A DNA stretch of 64,000 bases, taken from the NCBI RefSeq assembly GCF_003058465.1, contig NZ_CP028901.1, positions 1,364,001 through 1,428,000 of the forward strand, given 5' to 3'. The position numbers and the translations under genes are program-made. Source of the stretch: Orrella marina. GTDB taxonomy: Bacteria; Pseudomonadota; Gammaproteobacteria; Burkholderiales; Burkholderiaceae_B. How positions within the stretch are numbered: position 1 is the stretch's first letter; the number at the start of each line of letters is the position of its first letter. The notes under the pieces were generated by a model. The model was not told the DNA's origin and ran no database searches. It saw nothing but the letters and a program-made list of their open reading frames with translations. Below, piece by piece: positions 40,058 through 49,585 of this stretch.

Positions 40058-40834
40058 ATGAGCGACATTCTCTGGGAACAAACCGGCGGCATCGCGCGCA
40101 TCATTCTGAACAAACCCGACCGAAAGAACGCCATCGGCGGGGATATGCGAGCCAACTTGACCGCATACTTTGACCGGGCCAATGAAGACACATCTGTGCG
40201 TGCGGTCCTGCTTGAGGCTCGAGGCGATTGCTTTTGTGCCGGCGCCGATGTGCAAGCCATGGGCAAGCTGAGCGCGTTTGAAGACCGTAAACGCCTCCAG
40301 CTTCATAGTCACAGAATGATCAAAAGCCTGTATGCGCTGGAGAAGCCGGTGACCGCTGTTGTACGAGGCCCGGCTGTCGGAATGGGGCTATCAATGGTGC
40401 TGGCGTGTGACTTCGTCCTGGCAAGCGAGAATGCCCGATTCTCTTGTGTGTTCAGCCGGCGGGGACTGGCCCCTGACACGGGTAGCGCATTCATGCTAAG
40501 TCGCCTGGTCAGCCCGATGAAGGCAAGAGATCTGATCTACACAGGACGTTTTTTTGACGCCCAGGAGGCGCACGCACTCGAACTGGTCACACATGTCGTT
40601 CAAGACCAGCACCTCGAGTCCCGTGCAACCGAATATGCAGCGAAGCTGGCCGAGCTCCCCACCCTCTCGGTAGCCATGTCCAAGAAAATGCTGCAGTTGT
40701 CCCTGTCACCAAGCCTGGACAGTTTTCTGGATTATGAAGCGCTGATCCAGCCATTGATGCGCACAACCGAAGACTTCCAGGAGGGGGTCGCGGCGTTTCG
40801 GGAAAAGCGCCCTGCCCGCTTTCAGGGCAAATAG
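40058..40834 (+). CDS. enoyl-CoA hydratase/isomerase family protein
   Basis: Crotonase-fold enzyme of 258 residues with AGGAG upstream of the ATG. The oxyanion-hole segments are CFCAGADVQAMG and GPAVGMGLSMVLACDFV. In place of the hydratase Glu region it has GLAPDTGSAFMLSR, with Asp as in the PaaG-type isomerases. It could therefore be an isomerase or hydratase in fatty-acid or phenylacetate-like breakdown. It stands alone, convergent with the AspT-type transporter gene, with 64 bases between the stops. Confidence 0.9.
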   Translation: MSDILWEQTGGIARIILNKPDRKNAIGGDMRANLTAYFDRANEDTSVRAVLLEARGDCFCAGADVQAMGKLSAFEDRKRLQLHSHRMIKSLYALEKPVTAVVRGPAVGMGLSMVLACDFVLASENARFSCVFSRRGLAPDTGSAFMLSRLVSPMKARDLIYTGRFFDAQEAHALELVTHVVQDQHLESRATEYAAKLAELPTLSVAMSKKMLQLSLSPSLDSFLDYEALIQPLMRTTEDFQEGVAAFREKRPARFQGK

Positions 40835-40898
40835 CTTGCCATCAACCAGATCCGTCACGGCCTGATTCAAACGCTCAAAGCAAATGTCATCGCGCTAG

Positions 40899-42590
40899 CT
40901 ATGCCAGCGCCACGATAATCGGGCCCCATACGGCAAAGAGGACGTTAGATACCGCGTAACAGACCGTGAAACCAATCACCGGTGTCTGACTTCCAGATTC
41001 TTCGATAATCGTGTTCATTGAGGCAGCCTCGGTCTGTGCCCCGGCTATTCCACCGAGCAATATCATAGGGTGCAGCTTGAGCAGATACTTGCCAAAATAA
41101 AATGCCACAATCGGTGGGATCAGCGTCACGAACACGCCTGCGCCAACCAGCGCTAGTCCATGTTTTTGCATTGCGGCAATCGCTGCAGGACCAGCCATCA
41201 ACCCGACCACAGCAGCAAATGCGGTCAAGCCCAACTCGGAAAACGCCCACTGGGCCGCCGGCGGAAGATCCCCAAAGCCGGGGTAACGCGAATGCGCCCA
41301 CCCCACCACCAGCGCCACAACCAGAATACCGCCTCCCACGCCGAGCTCGATAGGAACCACTCCAATGTGAGCAGAAAGCAATCCAAGCAGCGTTCCAATC
41401 ACAATTGCGAGCGTGTGAATGGCGATATCGCTTTTGTAATGTCCCGTCTTGACACGACCAAATCTGGTGGCAATCGCTTCGACTTGCGAAGGTCTGCCAG
41501 AGATCTCGACCAGGTCACCGATCCGGTAGACGGTATGGTTTATCAAAGGCAGGTCAAATCCGGATCGTACAATTCGATTCAGAAATACACCGTGCCGGCT
41601 CAGCGGCCCTGTTTCAGCCCTCAACTCACCCAGCGTCTTGCCTGCATACTGGCGACGATTCAGCACAATAGTCAGCGTCTTTTGTGGATAAGACAATGCG
41701 ACAGGACTGTCGATCTCAGGTCCAAACAGATAATCCATGTCGCTGACATAATCGCGACGCGCAACCAGACCAACAATATCCCCAGCCTCCAGCTTCAAAG
41801 AGATGTCGCGCTCAATGATCCGATTGCCGCGGATGACACGCTCAATGCTCAGATGCTTGCTCTGCGCTTCAACTTCTTCGATCGACTTGCCATCAGCTGG
41901 CATACCTGCTTTCACCAGATGGGCACGACCGACCATCATCTTGTAGGTGTTGACTTCTTCGTCTTTGCCAGCATTGCCCTTGCCAGCCAGTTCTGCCTCA
42001 AGCTCTCGGGCGGACGCTTTCAGATCAATACCGAGGAGCATCGGCGCGACTGAGCTGACAAAAATGATCAGACCGATGGTTCCAAACAGATAGGTAACGG
42101 CGTAGGCAATTGCCATGTGACTGTTGAGTGTCTCTAACTCATCCGCCGAAATGGGCAAGCTATGCATCGCACTCGACGCCGTTCCCATCATGGCAGTATC
42201 CGTCAACGCACCCGCACCAAGACCGGCGGCAAACCCGGCATCAAAACCAAAATAAGCATTCATGGCCAGAATGCATAACAGACCGGTAACGCACAACACC
42301 ACCGACAACATGACCAGTTTCAAGGTGCCACGGCTCAAGCTTCCAAAAAAACCTGGGCCGCTCTTGAATCCCACGGCATAAATGAAGAGCGCGAAGAAAA
42401 CAGCTTTGAGAATGCTCGGTATCTCGATATCGATCTGCCCGATCAGCAAGCCCATCAGCAGCGATCCCGCCACGGTACCTAGATGAAAACTTCTCCATTT
42501 GAGTCGACCAACCAGCGTTCCGAGTGCGATTGAAAGAAAGATCGCAATCTCAGGGTTCTCGCGAAATGCGTGCAAAAGAGAGTCGATCAT
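40899..42590 (-). CDS. AspT/YidE-family transporter with RCK_C domains
   Basis: Member of the aspartate:alanine exchanger family of 563 residues from the ATG at 42590; an upstream ATG at 42638 is also possible. The layout is hydrophobic block 1 (about 10-185), a soluble centre with two TrkA-C/RCK_C-like domains (about 200-355), then hydrophobic block 2 (about 365-560). GAGALTDTAMMGTASSAMHS and GGIAGAQTEAASM are the duplicated glycine-rich substrate motifs. It is probably a secondary exchanger for dicarboxylates or amino acids; the substrate is unknown. No decarboxylase gene is adjacent. Confidence 0.9.
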   Translation of the reverse strand: MIDSLLHAFRENPEIAIFLSIALGTLVGRLKWRSFHLGTVAGSLLMGLLIGQIDIEIPSILKAVFFALFIYAVGFKSGPGFFGSLSRGTLKLVMLSVVLCVTGLLCILAMNAYFGFDAGFAAGLGAGALTDTAMMGTASSAMHSLPISADELETLNSHMAIAYAVTYLFGTIGLIIFVSSVAPMLLGIDLKASARELEAELAGKGNAGKDEEVNTYKMMVGRAHLVKAGMPADGKSIEEVEAQSKHLSIERVIRGNRIIERDISLKLEAGDIVGLVARRDYVSDMDYLFGPEIDSPVALSYPQKTLTIVLNRRQYAGKTLGELRAETGPLSRHGVFLNRIVRSGFDLPLINHTVYRIGDLVEISGRPSQVEAIATRFGRVKTGHYKSDIAIHTLAIVIGTLLGLLSAHIGVVPIELGVGGGILVVALVVGWAHSRYPGFGDLPPAAQWAFSELGLTAFAAVVGLMAGPAAIAAMQKHGLALVGAGVFVTLIPPIVAFYFGKYLLKLHPMILLGGIAGAQTEAASMNTIIEESGSQTPVIGFTVCYAVSNVLFAVWGPIIVALA

Positions 42591-43487
42591 GGCATCAGGA
42601 CTATTAGAAAGGTTGAGAACAACATCCACCGGAACCATACCTCAAAGGATGAGACTTGAGATTCCAGATGAGGCAGCACCTCCCCGTCTATTCGAGTGGC
42701 GCATCACATGTCAGTTGTCGTAGCGTAATCTCTGAGTAACCTGTGCGCATAGCCCATGTCAATCCAGACCAATCGGTCCAATGCGAGAATAAAAAGAATT
42801 TAGAATCACTTCACCTGAGCGCAGGCAGTCACACCCGCGAAGATCCCGGTCAGTGGTGTATGCAAAATACAACACAGCACCCACCATGCACCGGGACAAG
42901 ATCACCGACTGATCTCTTGCATTGGCCACGGAATTCATTTAAGACTTGATAACGGAGTTTTAAATGAACACAGTCTTGCCGCGTCTCATGCAAAAGGCCG
43001 TCCAGGATGAGTTGGAAGGCGAGAATTTCGATTCCGTGTGCCTTCAGTAATAGCAGCATAGCCTGATAGTGAACCCTTGCAGGATAGCGGCTAAATGCTG
43101 TTCGACATCAGCCTTCAAGAATAGGTTATTCACCGAACCAGCGAGACTGCCAGACATTGGGAGCAGTTCGTCCTGATCCAGGATCCCTTGGCAAGGTCGG
43201 AAAACGCTAAATCAAAGATGCTTGAACGGAACCCTGCTCGCTTGCTTGATCTTAAACGGGATTGATTTCCCCAGGACGCAAGCGGCTTGCCGAACTTGTC
43301 GCGGCCTACCAAAACCGACTGTTGCAGAAGCGCGCCTGAAAAGCCATACCCGCTTCGCTGGTGCTTGCTTCTACCGATCAAAACCCGCCTCAAAATGTGC
43401 TTGCCCAAGCATAGCACCGCTGGTTGCGAGCGTGTTTTGATTGGTTAAGGCTCACTTCGCTACCCGTTGAAGTTTCTCGAAGGCAAC
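42591..43487. other. long intergenic region, possibly decayed sequence
   Basis: About 900 bases separate the transporter start from the tRNA-Val terminator. Apart from a 28-codon frame at 42964 I see no credible gene. The stretch 43130-43440 has open frames on both strands but no recognisable family, and could be the remains of a lost gene. Confidence 0.4.
42964..43050 (+). CDS. possible 28-residue small protein
   Basis: ATG at 42964 follows GGAGTTTTAA, a good ribosome-binding site at normal spacing, and the frame runs 28 codons to TAA. The peptide is acidic at its C-terminus (VQDELEGENFDSVC). I do not recognise it. It could be a true small gene, a leader peptide or the start of a decayed gene. 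Confidence 0.3.
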   Translation: MNTVLPRLMQKAVQDELEGENFDSVCLQ

Positions 43488-43523
43488 AAAAAAGGCGCCC
43501 GGCGTTGGCTTGGGCACCTTTTT
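43488..43523 (-). terminator. intrinsic terminator of tRNA-Val
   Basis: On the minus strand GGTGCCC and GGGCGCC pair (one mismatch) around an 11-nt loop and are followed by six T residues. It lies 15 bases past the tRNA 3' end. The plus strand also has a T5 run, so it could work in both directions. Confidence 0.8.
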
Positions 43524-43537
43524 ACTTCGAAAATTCG

Positions 43538-43613
43538 TGGTGGGTGCTGAGGGGTTCGAACCCCCGACCTACGCCTTGTAAGGGCGCCGCTCTACCAGCT
43601 GAGCTAAGCACCC
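43538..43613 (-). tRNA. tRNA-Val(TAC)
   Basis: A 76-nt tRNA including an encoded CCA end. The acceptor stem GGGTGCT pairs with AGCACCC, the D-arm contains AGCTCAGCTGGTAGAGC, and the T-arm is GGGGG-TTCGAAC-CCC. The anticodon loop CTTACAA gives anticodon TAC (43578-43580), reading Val codons. It lies downstream of the HU gene on the same strand, with a terminator right after it. Confidence 0.97.
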
Positions 43614-43691
43614 ACGAATATGAGTGACTGTTTTTTCAGTTCACGTGAAGCATTGTAAACCATCTTGGAAAATCGCGTTTAAGCAGCTAAC

Positions 43692-43719
43692 GCTTCACAA
43701 TACTTGCTCCACAATACTT
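43692..43719. repeat. 14-bp tandem direct repeat upstream of tRNA-Val
   Basis: GCTTCACAATACTT (43692-43705) is followed directly by GCTCCACAATACTT (43706-43719), differing at one position. A TACAAT about 45 bases upstream of the tRNA 5' end (near 43655) may be a second promoter -10. The rest of the 43614-43926 stretch shows no gene. Confidence 0.5.
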
Positions 43720-43926
43720 ACTTTCGGTTGCACTCCGACCAGGGCGCTCGTTTTCCCGCACCATCCAAGCTTCCAACTGACACCAAAACCCAGCCGAAAC
43801 CTTCACGTGAGGAAACTGGCACTACTCACCTGTCCAAGTGTGTGGCAGACGAATCTGTCAATGACCGTCAAAGAATCCTGATGAAGCGCCGTGGCATATC
43901 AACCAATACCAGAGGCTCCTCAACCG

Positions 43927-43963
43927 AAGGTCCGCATTATAGCGGACCTTTTTAAAACGTCAA
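43927..43963 (-). promoter_or_regulatory. sigma-70 promoter overlapping a plus-strand terminator
   Basis: Minus strand: TTGACG (43963-43958), a 16-bp spacer and a perfect TATAAT (43941-43936), then a GC-rich discriminator, as in stable-RNA promoters. The transcript would run toward tRNA-Val, about 310 bases away. On the plus strand the same bases form a 9-bp stem (AAGGTCCGC/GCGGACCTT, 6-nt loop) with a T5 run, a textbook intrinsic terminator. Confidence 0.65.
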
Positions 43964-43993
43964 ACTGACTGGAGGCTAATAAGCCAAGGCCAT

Positions 43994-44266
43994 TCAGTTC
44001 ACTGCATCCTTGAGCGCCTTGCCCGGACGAAACTTTGGCACTTTTGCCTTTTTGATCTTGATCTCCTCTCCAGTGCGGGGATTGCGACCAGTACGCGCAG
44101 CACGCGCGGAAACTGCAAATGTTCCAAAACCGACCAGTGTTACCGTGCCACCTTTTTTGAGGGTGGTCTTGACACCGCCAATCAGCGCTTCAAGGGCACG
44201 ACCTGCCGCTGCCTTCGAAATATCTGCCTCAGAAGCAATGTGGTCGATCAATTCGGTTTTGTTCAT
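43994..44266 (-). CDS. hupB: DNA-binding protein HU
   Basis: Histone-like nucleoid protein of 90 residues. The N-terminus [20 protein letters not shown], the central GFGTF, the DNA-contacting arm [16 protein letters not shown] and the C-terminal [15 protein letters not shown] are all characteristic. AAGGGG precedes the ATG. HU followed by tRNA-Val on the same strand is a common betaproteobacterial neighbourhood. A TTGACA-containing promoter candidate lies about 105-130 bases upstream of the start. Confidence 0.97.
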   Translation of the reverse strand: MNKTELIDHIASEADISKAAAGRALEALIGGVKTTLKKGGTVTLVGFGTFAVSARAARTGRNPRTGEEIKIKKAKVPKFRPGKALKDAVN

Positions 44267-44366
44267 GTCAGGTTTACCCCTTATCTTGAGATTGGATTTG
44301 CAGATAACCAGAATCTGACTCGACCTGGTTCGAGCGCGAGCCGATCGGCACTCGTCGCATACCTGA

Positions 44367-44396
44367 TATTTAGCGCCGTGAACAATGGTCTGTCAA
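44367..44396 (-). promoter_or_regulatory. candidate promoter of the HU gene
   Basis: A perfect TTGACA (44396-44391) is followed after 18 bp by TAAATA (44372-44367), a weaker -10. The position, about 100 bases upstream of the HU start, is reasonable. It also lies just past the metZ stop at 44484. Confidence 0.45.
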
Positions 44397-44483
44397 GTGA
44401 CGATCACCCGAAGAACCGCATCCAGAATGACCTCAGACTGTACCGTCAACCAATCCCGGCAAGCACAATTCCGCCGGTAACAA

Positions 44484-45743
44484 TCACAGGCCGTCTGCAC
44501 AAGAGGTCAGCGCTGAACTGAAGTCATGCAGTAGATCCGCCTCGTCCTCAATGCCTACCGAGACACGAATCAGGTTGTCCGCAATACCCATCTGAGCGCG
44601 CATCTGATGACCCATTTCAAAGTAGATCGTATGGGCCGCAGGCAGGCATAGTGTTCGGGTGTCACCGAGGTGGGTTGCCAGCACGGCAACCTTGAGGCGG
44701 TTAAGCAAGTCAAAACAATCGACCTTGGAGATAGGCGCAAATGACAGCAAAGTGCCATACCTCCCCCCAAAAAGCACCTTCGCCCGCTCGTGCTGCGGGT
44801 GACCGGCCAGCCCCGGGTAAGAAACCATATCGACAGCCGTGTGCGCTTGCAGCATTCTGGCAAGCGCCAATGCGTTGTCGCACGCACGTTCAAGCCGCAA
44901 CGCCAGTGTTTCCGCTCCCAGTGCAATACGGTGTGCGGGTTCGGCCGCGAGCGTCGCGCCCATGTCGCGCAAGCCCTTCTTCTTGATCTGCGTCAACCCC
45001 CATCCGGCTGGGTCACCTGATTTGTAGATATCCAGGATGTTCGGATAGGAAAACCAGTCAAAGAGCCCCGTGTCAATCAGTGCACCACCGAGCGCCTGTG
45101 CCTGCCCGGCAATGTGCTTGGACAAGGAATGCATCACCAGACTTGCCTGAACATCACGCGCCTTGAACAGCCACGGGGAGGTCAGCGTACTATCAATCAC
45201 GTAAAGGAGTCCGTTTTCTTTGGCAAGTCGACCAATGCCGGCAAGATCCGCGATCTGGGTTCCAGGATTGGCAATCGTTTCGACAAACACCATCCGGGTG
45301 TTGGGTTGAATTGCAGCGCTGACCGCTTCGACATCAGTCGCATCCACCAGCGTGACTTCAATGCCGAGTTGGCGCAGCGAGCCAAACAAACTATTGGTAT
45401 TGCCAAAAACATACTGGCTCGAAATCAGGTGATCCCCTGATTTGAGCAAGGTCGTGAACATGGCTGCCAGCGCGGCCATGCCGGTCGAGAAAACAATACT
45501 TGCTCGGCCCTGCTCCATGATCGCCAGTTTGCTCTCGAGCGCTGCCGTGGTGGGGGTTCCCTGACGCGCATACGAAAATCCTGGCTTGCCCTGAAACACC
45601 GCTGCGAGCTCGCGCGCGTCGCTGTACGCATACTGGGATGATGTGTGGATCGGCTTGTGGACTGCACCATGCTCGGCGCCCTGCCGCCGGTCGGCATGCA
45701 GGATCCGGGTGGTCAGTCCCTCTGAGTGGCTATCTTGTGTCAT
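44484..45743 (-). CDS. metZ: O-succinylhomoserine sulfhydrylase-type Cys/Met metabolism PLP enzyme
   Basis: PLP enzyme of the cystathionine gamma-synthase family, 419 residues from the ATG at 45743. It most resembles O-succinylhomoserine sulfhydrylase, which makes homocysteine from an acylhomoserine and sulfide. The N-terminus LTTRILHADRRQGAEHGAVH, the substrate segment FSYARQGTPTTAALE and the PLP lysine in HSLSKHIAGQAQALGGA are visible. The frame is open another 33 codons upstream without family similarity. I looked for a SAM riboswitch in the 470-base upstream gap and did not find one. Confidence 0.88.
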   Translation of the reverse strand: MTQDSHSEGLTTRILHADRRQGAEHGAVHKPIHTSSQYAYSDARELAAVFQGKPGFSYARQGTPTTAALESKLAIMEQGRASIVFSTGMAALAAMFTTLLKSGDHLISSQYVFGNTNSLFGSLRQLGIEVTLVDATDVEAVSAAIQPNTRMVFVETIANPGTQIADLAGIGRLAKENGLLYVIDSTLTSPWLFKARDVQASLVMHSLSKHIAGQAQALGGALIDTGLFDWFSYPNILDIYKSGDPAGWGLTQIKKKGLRDMGATLAAEPAHRIALGAETLALRLERACDNALALARMLQAHTAVDMVSYPGLAGHPQHERAKVLFGGRYGTLLSFAPISKVDCFDLLNRLKVAVLATHLGDTRTLCLPAAHTIYFEMGHQMRAQMGIADNLIRVSVGIEDEADLLHDFSSALTSCADGL

Positions 45744-46213
45744 GAAATGATGGTGCAAAAAATATGGAAAACCCGACAACGGCCTACAGGTGGGGAGAGC
45801 GGGCGATACAGAAATACAGGCTTGACAGGCAATCAGATGCAAGACTCGAGATTGGCACCTGGTGTCTGGTCTGACTCACCACGAATCAAAACCAGACTGG
45901 ACTCAATTCCTTGCTCAGGCAGCGGTGACTCCGGTTGCACTCATCGGCGCAAAAGAAACTCGACATGATTGGCCAGAAAAAAATCCAACCGGAGCACTCA
46001 TGGCTCATGACTGATTGCGAATCAGACTCGATTTTAACGCTCACAGTGGTGTCACTGACCTGGTTACTGACTTTGCGGGTCTGAACTGCGAATCAACCCG
46101 CCATGCTGCCGTGACTGCTCACCACATAGACAGTGTGTTACGTGTAGCCCGTGCGCAAGCAAGGAGGAGCACGTCGCGTCCATGTCGGATCAGCCCGCCA
46201 GACTGCCCAGGAT
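45744..46213. other. intergenic region with a spaced inverted repeat
   Basis: No gene is seen. CTCCGGTTG (45929-45937) and CAACCGGAG (45986-45994) form a perfect 9-bp inverted repeat 48 bases apart, and each is followed closely by a copy of GCACTCAT. The rlmB stop is at 46214 and the metZ start at 45743. Confidence 0.4.
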
Positions 46214-46963
46214 TTACCGCGAAGTGACTACGCGACGCTGGCGAACGGTTTCAAACAGGCACACGCCGGTTGCAACACTGACATTCAGGCTCTCGACCGA
46301 ACCTGCCATTGGAATGCGAACCAGCATGTCGCAGAGCTCACGTGTCAAGTGGCGCATACCTTCACCTTCAGCCCCCATGACCCAGGCCACAGGCATGCTG
46401 AGGTCTACCTGATCCGGAGTCTGCTCAGCCCGCTCGTCAGTACCGACGATCCATACTCCGCGTGCTTTCAGATCACGAAGGCAGCGCGCCAGATTGGTTA
46501 CCATCAGATAGGGCGTAGTCTCGGCTGCTCCACAAGCAATACGCTGGGCGACTGTTCCAAGCCCTACTGCCCGATCCTTGGGAGCGATCACCGCATGCAC
46601 CCCAGCCGCGTTGGCCGTACGCATGCATGCTCCAAGATTATGGGGATCGGTAATGCCATCAAGTACCAGCAAGAAAGGGGGCTCAGCCATCCCTTCAAAC
46701 ACGTCATCAAGGTCTTGCGCCAGATCAATTGGCTCAACCAGCGCCACCACCCCCTGATGCCTGGCCTGACCAGCCAGTTCATCAATCCGGGCACCGTCAA
46801 CAGGGTGAACTTTGACGCCAGCCTTGACCATTCGGTCAATCAGACTCTGCATGCGCTTGTCACGTCGCTGCCCGTCAACATAAACCTGGCGAATGGACTG
46901 CGGAGCGTGACGCACGCGTGCAGTGACCGCATGAAACCCTGCTAATACCTGATTCTGACTCAT
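46214..46963 (-). CDS. rlmB: 23S rRNA (guanosine-2'-O)-methyltransferase
   Basis: SpoU-family (SPOUT) enzyme that methylates the ribose of G2251 in the 23S rRNA P-loop. It has 249 residues. An N-terminal substrate-binding domain (about 1-80) precedes the catalytic knot, which carries [17 protein letters not shown] (motif 1), [10 protein letters not shown] (motif 2) and [17 protein letters not shown] (motif 3). It follows rnr on the same strand by 87 bases, the order found in many proteobacteria, so the two RNA-processing genes are probably co-transcribed. Confidence 0.96.
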   Translation of the reverse strand: MSQNQVLAGFHAVTARVRHAPQSIRQVYVDGQRRDKRMQSLIDRMVKAGVKVHPVDGARIDELAGQARHQGVVALVEPIDLAQDLDDVFEGMAEPPFLLVLDGITDPHNLGACMRTANAAGVHAVIAPKDRAVGLGTVAQRIACGAAETTPYLMVTNLARCLRDLKARGVWIVGTDERAEQTPDQVDLSMPVAWVMGAEGEGMRHLTRELCDMLVRIPMAGSVESLNVSVATGVCLFETVRQRRVVTSR

Positions 46964-47050
46964 TCTTTAATTTCTGTCTGATAGTGTCTACTGCCGAGCA
47001 AATCGCAAAAATCCGTCGGCAATTTCTGTGCGCACTGGCAATCCACGATA

Positions 47051-49528
47051 TCAACGCTTCTTGCGGGAGCCAGGCTTCTTAGGGGAGGCAGCAACCTTTG
47101 CCTTCTGCTTATCGGCACGCTTGGCCTGAGCCCTTCTCTGCCCTGCAGTCCCCTTGAGTTCTGCAGGTTTAGGGGCTGCAGGCTTCTTGCGCTTTGGAGG
47201 CGCCTGCGGATCGACCCGGCGTGAGGCGCGCTTGAGCGCTGAGTAAGATGTGCCGTCCACCAGTCTGAATTCGATCCGGCGCGCTTCGAGGTCAACTTTT
47301 GCAACCTGGACCTGAACCGAATCGGTCAGACGGTAGCGCATCCCGGTTCGTTCGCCACGCAACTCATGCATCGCGTCGCTATACTGAAAGTACTCCGTTC
47401 CGAGCTCGGACACATGCACCATGCCTTCGACGTGCAGTGTGTCAAGCGTGACAAATATCCCAAAACTGGCCACCCCGGTGACCCGGCCACTGAAAACCTC
47501 GCCAACGCGCTCCTTGACAAACCAGCACTTGAGCCACGCCTCGACATCACGGGAAGCATCATCAGCCCTTCTTTCTCTGGCCGAGAGCAGAATACCAAGC
47601 TTCTCCCAGATATCATGCTCGACCTCTCGCCGTGTCATACCAGGCACCACTACGTGATCAGGGGCATCCGGGACATATCGCCGTTTTTCCAGCAATGCCT
47701 TGATAACCCGGTGTGTCGTGAGGTCCGGGTAACGCCGGATGGGGGACGTGAAATGGGTATACGCCGGGTAGGACAGGCCGAAGTGACCCGCGTTGTCGGG
47801 TGAATAGATTGCCTGTTGCATGGATCGCAGACACATCGTCTGCAACAGATCGAAGTCCGGGCGCGCCCTTGCCTTGTCGATGAGCGCCGCGTAATCGCTG
47901 GCTTCAGGAGAGTCACCGCCACCGAGCCCAAGTCCAAGCGTCTTGAGAAACGCTCGCAAGGACTGCAGTTTCTCGGGCGTCGGCCCTTCATGTACACGAA
48001 ACAGACCTGGATGCTTGCTACGAAGGATGAAGTCCGCCGCGCAAGTATTGGCAGCCAGCATGCACTCCTCGATCAGCTTGTGTGCATCGTTGCGTACATG
48101 ACCAATGATGTTGTCAATACGTCCCAGCTCATTGCAGACAATCTTGGTCTCGATCGTTTCAAAGTCAATCGCACCACGCTTTTTGCGCGCGGCGCTGAAC
48201 AACTGGTAAAGCGTGTGCAGGTTCTGCAGAGGCTCAAGCACGTGCTCCATTGATCGCGCAACCGGCCCAGTGGGCTGCTGCAAAGCCTCCCAGACCTGGT
48301 TGTATGTGGTCCGGGCATGTGAGTTGATGACCGCGTTATAGAACTGATAGGCAACTACCTGCCCGGCCTTTGCACCACTGCCAGCAATGACCATATCGCA
48401 GACCAGTGTCAGACGCTCAACATTGGGCTTCAGTGAGCAAAGCCCGTTGGAGAGCTTTTCTGGAAGCATCGGAATGACGCGCCTCGGGAAGTAGACACTC
48501 GTTCCGCGCTCTCTGGCATCGTCATCCAGTGCATCCGCATCTTGCACATAGTGACTGACATCGGCAATTGCGACCAGCAATCGCCACCCAGGCCGCTTGC
48601 GGCTTGCACTGCCAAGATCAACTGGTTCGCAGTAAACCGCATCGTCAAAGTCTCGGGCGTCTTCGCCGTCAATAGTCAGAAGCGGAACATCCCGCAGATC
48701 GACTCGGGACTTCAGATCAGAGGTGCGCACCATCTCTGGCAGTGAGTCCGACTGCCGCATTGCCCGATCACTGAACCCGACCGGAACGTCGAACTTGCGT
48801 ACTGCAATTTCGATTTCCATGCCTGGATCGTCAATCTCACCAAGAATTTCTTCAACCCGGCCCAGTGGCTGAGTGTGACGGGTCGGTTGCTCGATGATAT
48901 CAACAGACACCACCTGACCATGCTGCGCACCACCCGTTTCCCCCGGCGGGATGAGCACATCGTGCTTGATACGTTGATCTTCTGGCACCACAATCGACAG
49001 GCCGCGCTCATTTAAAAACCGCCCAACAAGGCGGTTGGTACGGCGCTCAAGCACCTCAACGATCGTGCCATCCGGCTTACCACGGTACTCGCCCGTCTGC
49101 TTGACCAGCACCCGATCACCATGCAGGACCTTCTGCATCTCCCGGGGAGATAGAAAAATATCCTGACCACCATCATCGCGCTGCAGGAATCCAAATCCAT
49201 CCCGATGTCCAAGTACTCTTCCGGCCACAAACTCAAGTTTGTTGGCCAGTAGCAAGACCCCTTTGCGATTGGGCATCAACTGACCGTCCCGCTCCATGGC
49301 GCCAAGACGACGCTCAAAACCCACCAGCGTTTCGGGGCGCGTCAGGGATAGCCGCTCAGCCAGTTCCACGGGTGTCAATGGCGTCTCGGCCTTGCGCAGC
49401 ACGGCCAGAATCTGCTCCCGACTCGGCACATCCGGATCGTATTCAGGATGATTGCTTGACTGATCTGTCGTTCGTTTGCCACGCCGTCCACGAACGGCTG
49501 AAACATTTTTTGAGGGCTGAATTGCCAA
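47051..49528 (-). CDS. rnr: ribonuclease R
   Basis: Processive 3'-5' exoribonuclease able to degrade structured RNA. I place the start at the TTG 49528, giving 825 residues; the frame is open to 49615, but that would run into tRNA-Leu on the other strand. Domains in order are an N-terminal helix-turn-helix (about 30-90), cold-shock domains with HRDGFGFLQRDDGG, the RNB catalytic domain (TIDGEDARDFDDAVYCE with the metal-binding aspartates), an S1 domain (VGEVFSGRVTGVASFGIFV) and a Lys-rich tail. The start region overlaps the -35 of the divergent tRNA-Leu promoter. Confidence 0.95.
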   Translation of the reverse strand: MAIQPSKNVSAVRGRRGKRTTDQSSNHPEYDPDVPSREQILAVLRKAETPLTPVELAERLSLTRPETLVGFERRLGAMERDGQLMPNRKGVLLLANKLEFVAGRVLGHRDGFGFLQRDDGGQDIFLSPREMQKVLHGDRVLVKQTGEYRGKPDGTIVEVLERRTNRLVGRFLNERGLSIVVPEDQRIKHDVLIPPGETGGAQHGQVVSVDIIEQPTRHTQPLGRVEEILGEIDDPGMEIEIAVRKFDVPVGFSDRAMRQSDSLPEMVRTSDLKSRVDLRDVPLLTIDGEDARDFDDAVYCEPVDLGSASRKRPGWRLLVAIADVSHYVQDADALDDDARERGTSVYFPRRVIPMLPEKLSNGLCSLKPNVERLTLVCDMVIAGSGAKAGQVVAYQFYNAVINSHARTTYNQVWEALQQPTGPVARSMEHVLEPLQNLHTLYQLFSAARKKRGAIDFETIETKIVCNELGRIDNIIGHVRNDAHKLIEECMLAANTCAADFILRSKHPGLFRVHEGPTPEKLQSLRAFLKTLGLGLGGGDSPEASDYAALIDKARARPDFDLLQTMCLRSMQQAIYSPDNAGHFGLSYPAYTHFTSPIRRYPDLTTHRVIKALLEKRRYVPDAPDHVVVPGMTRREVEHDIWEKLGILLSARERRADDASRDVEAWLKCWFVKERVGEVFSGRVTGVASFGIFVTLDTLHVEGMVHVSELGTEYFQYSDAMHELRGERTGMRYRLTDSVQVQVAKVDLEARRIEFRLVDGTSYSALKRASRRVDPQAPPKRKKPAAPKPAELKGTAGQRRAQAKRADKQKAKVAASPKKPGSRKKR

Positions 49529-49549
49529 AATTAAAATCTCGTCTATAAT
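49522..49549 (+). promoter_or_regulatory. promoter of tRNA-Leu
   Basis: TTGCCA (49522-49527), a 16-bp spacer and a perfect TATAAT (49544-49549), followed by a GCG discriminator. The predicted transcript start is about 30 bases before the tRNA 5' end. The -35 coincides with the proposed rnr start codon on the opposite strand. Confidence 0.85.
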
Positions 49550-49585
49550 GCGTTTCTCGTCAGCGACATTATGCCTGACAACGAG

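Noticed and set aside
41160..42053. Open frame of about 297 codons on the plus strand
   Set aside because: Antisense to the AspT-type transporter gene; no family similarity and no ribosome-binding site.
45744..46000. SAM-II-type riboswitch upstream of metZ
   Set aside because: A GGTGA-containing stretch is present, but the conserved core and pseudoknot partners could not be found.
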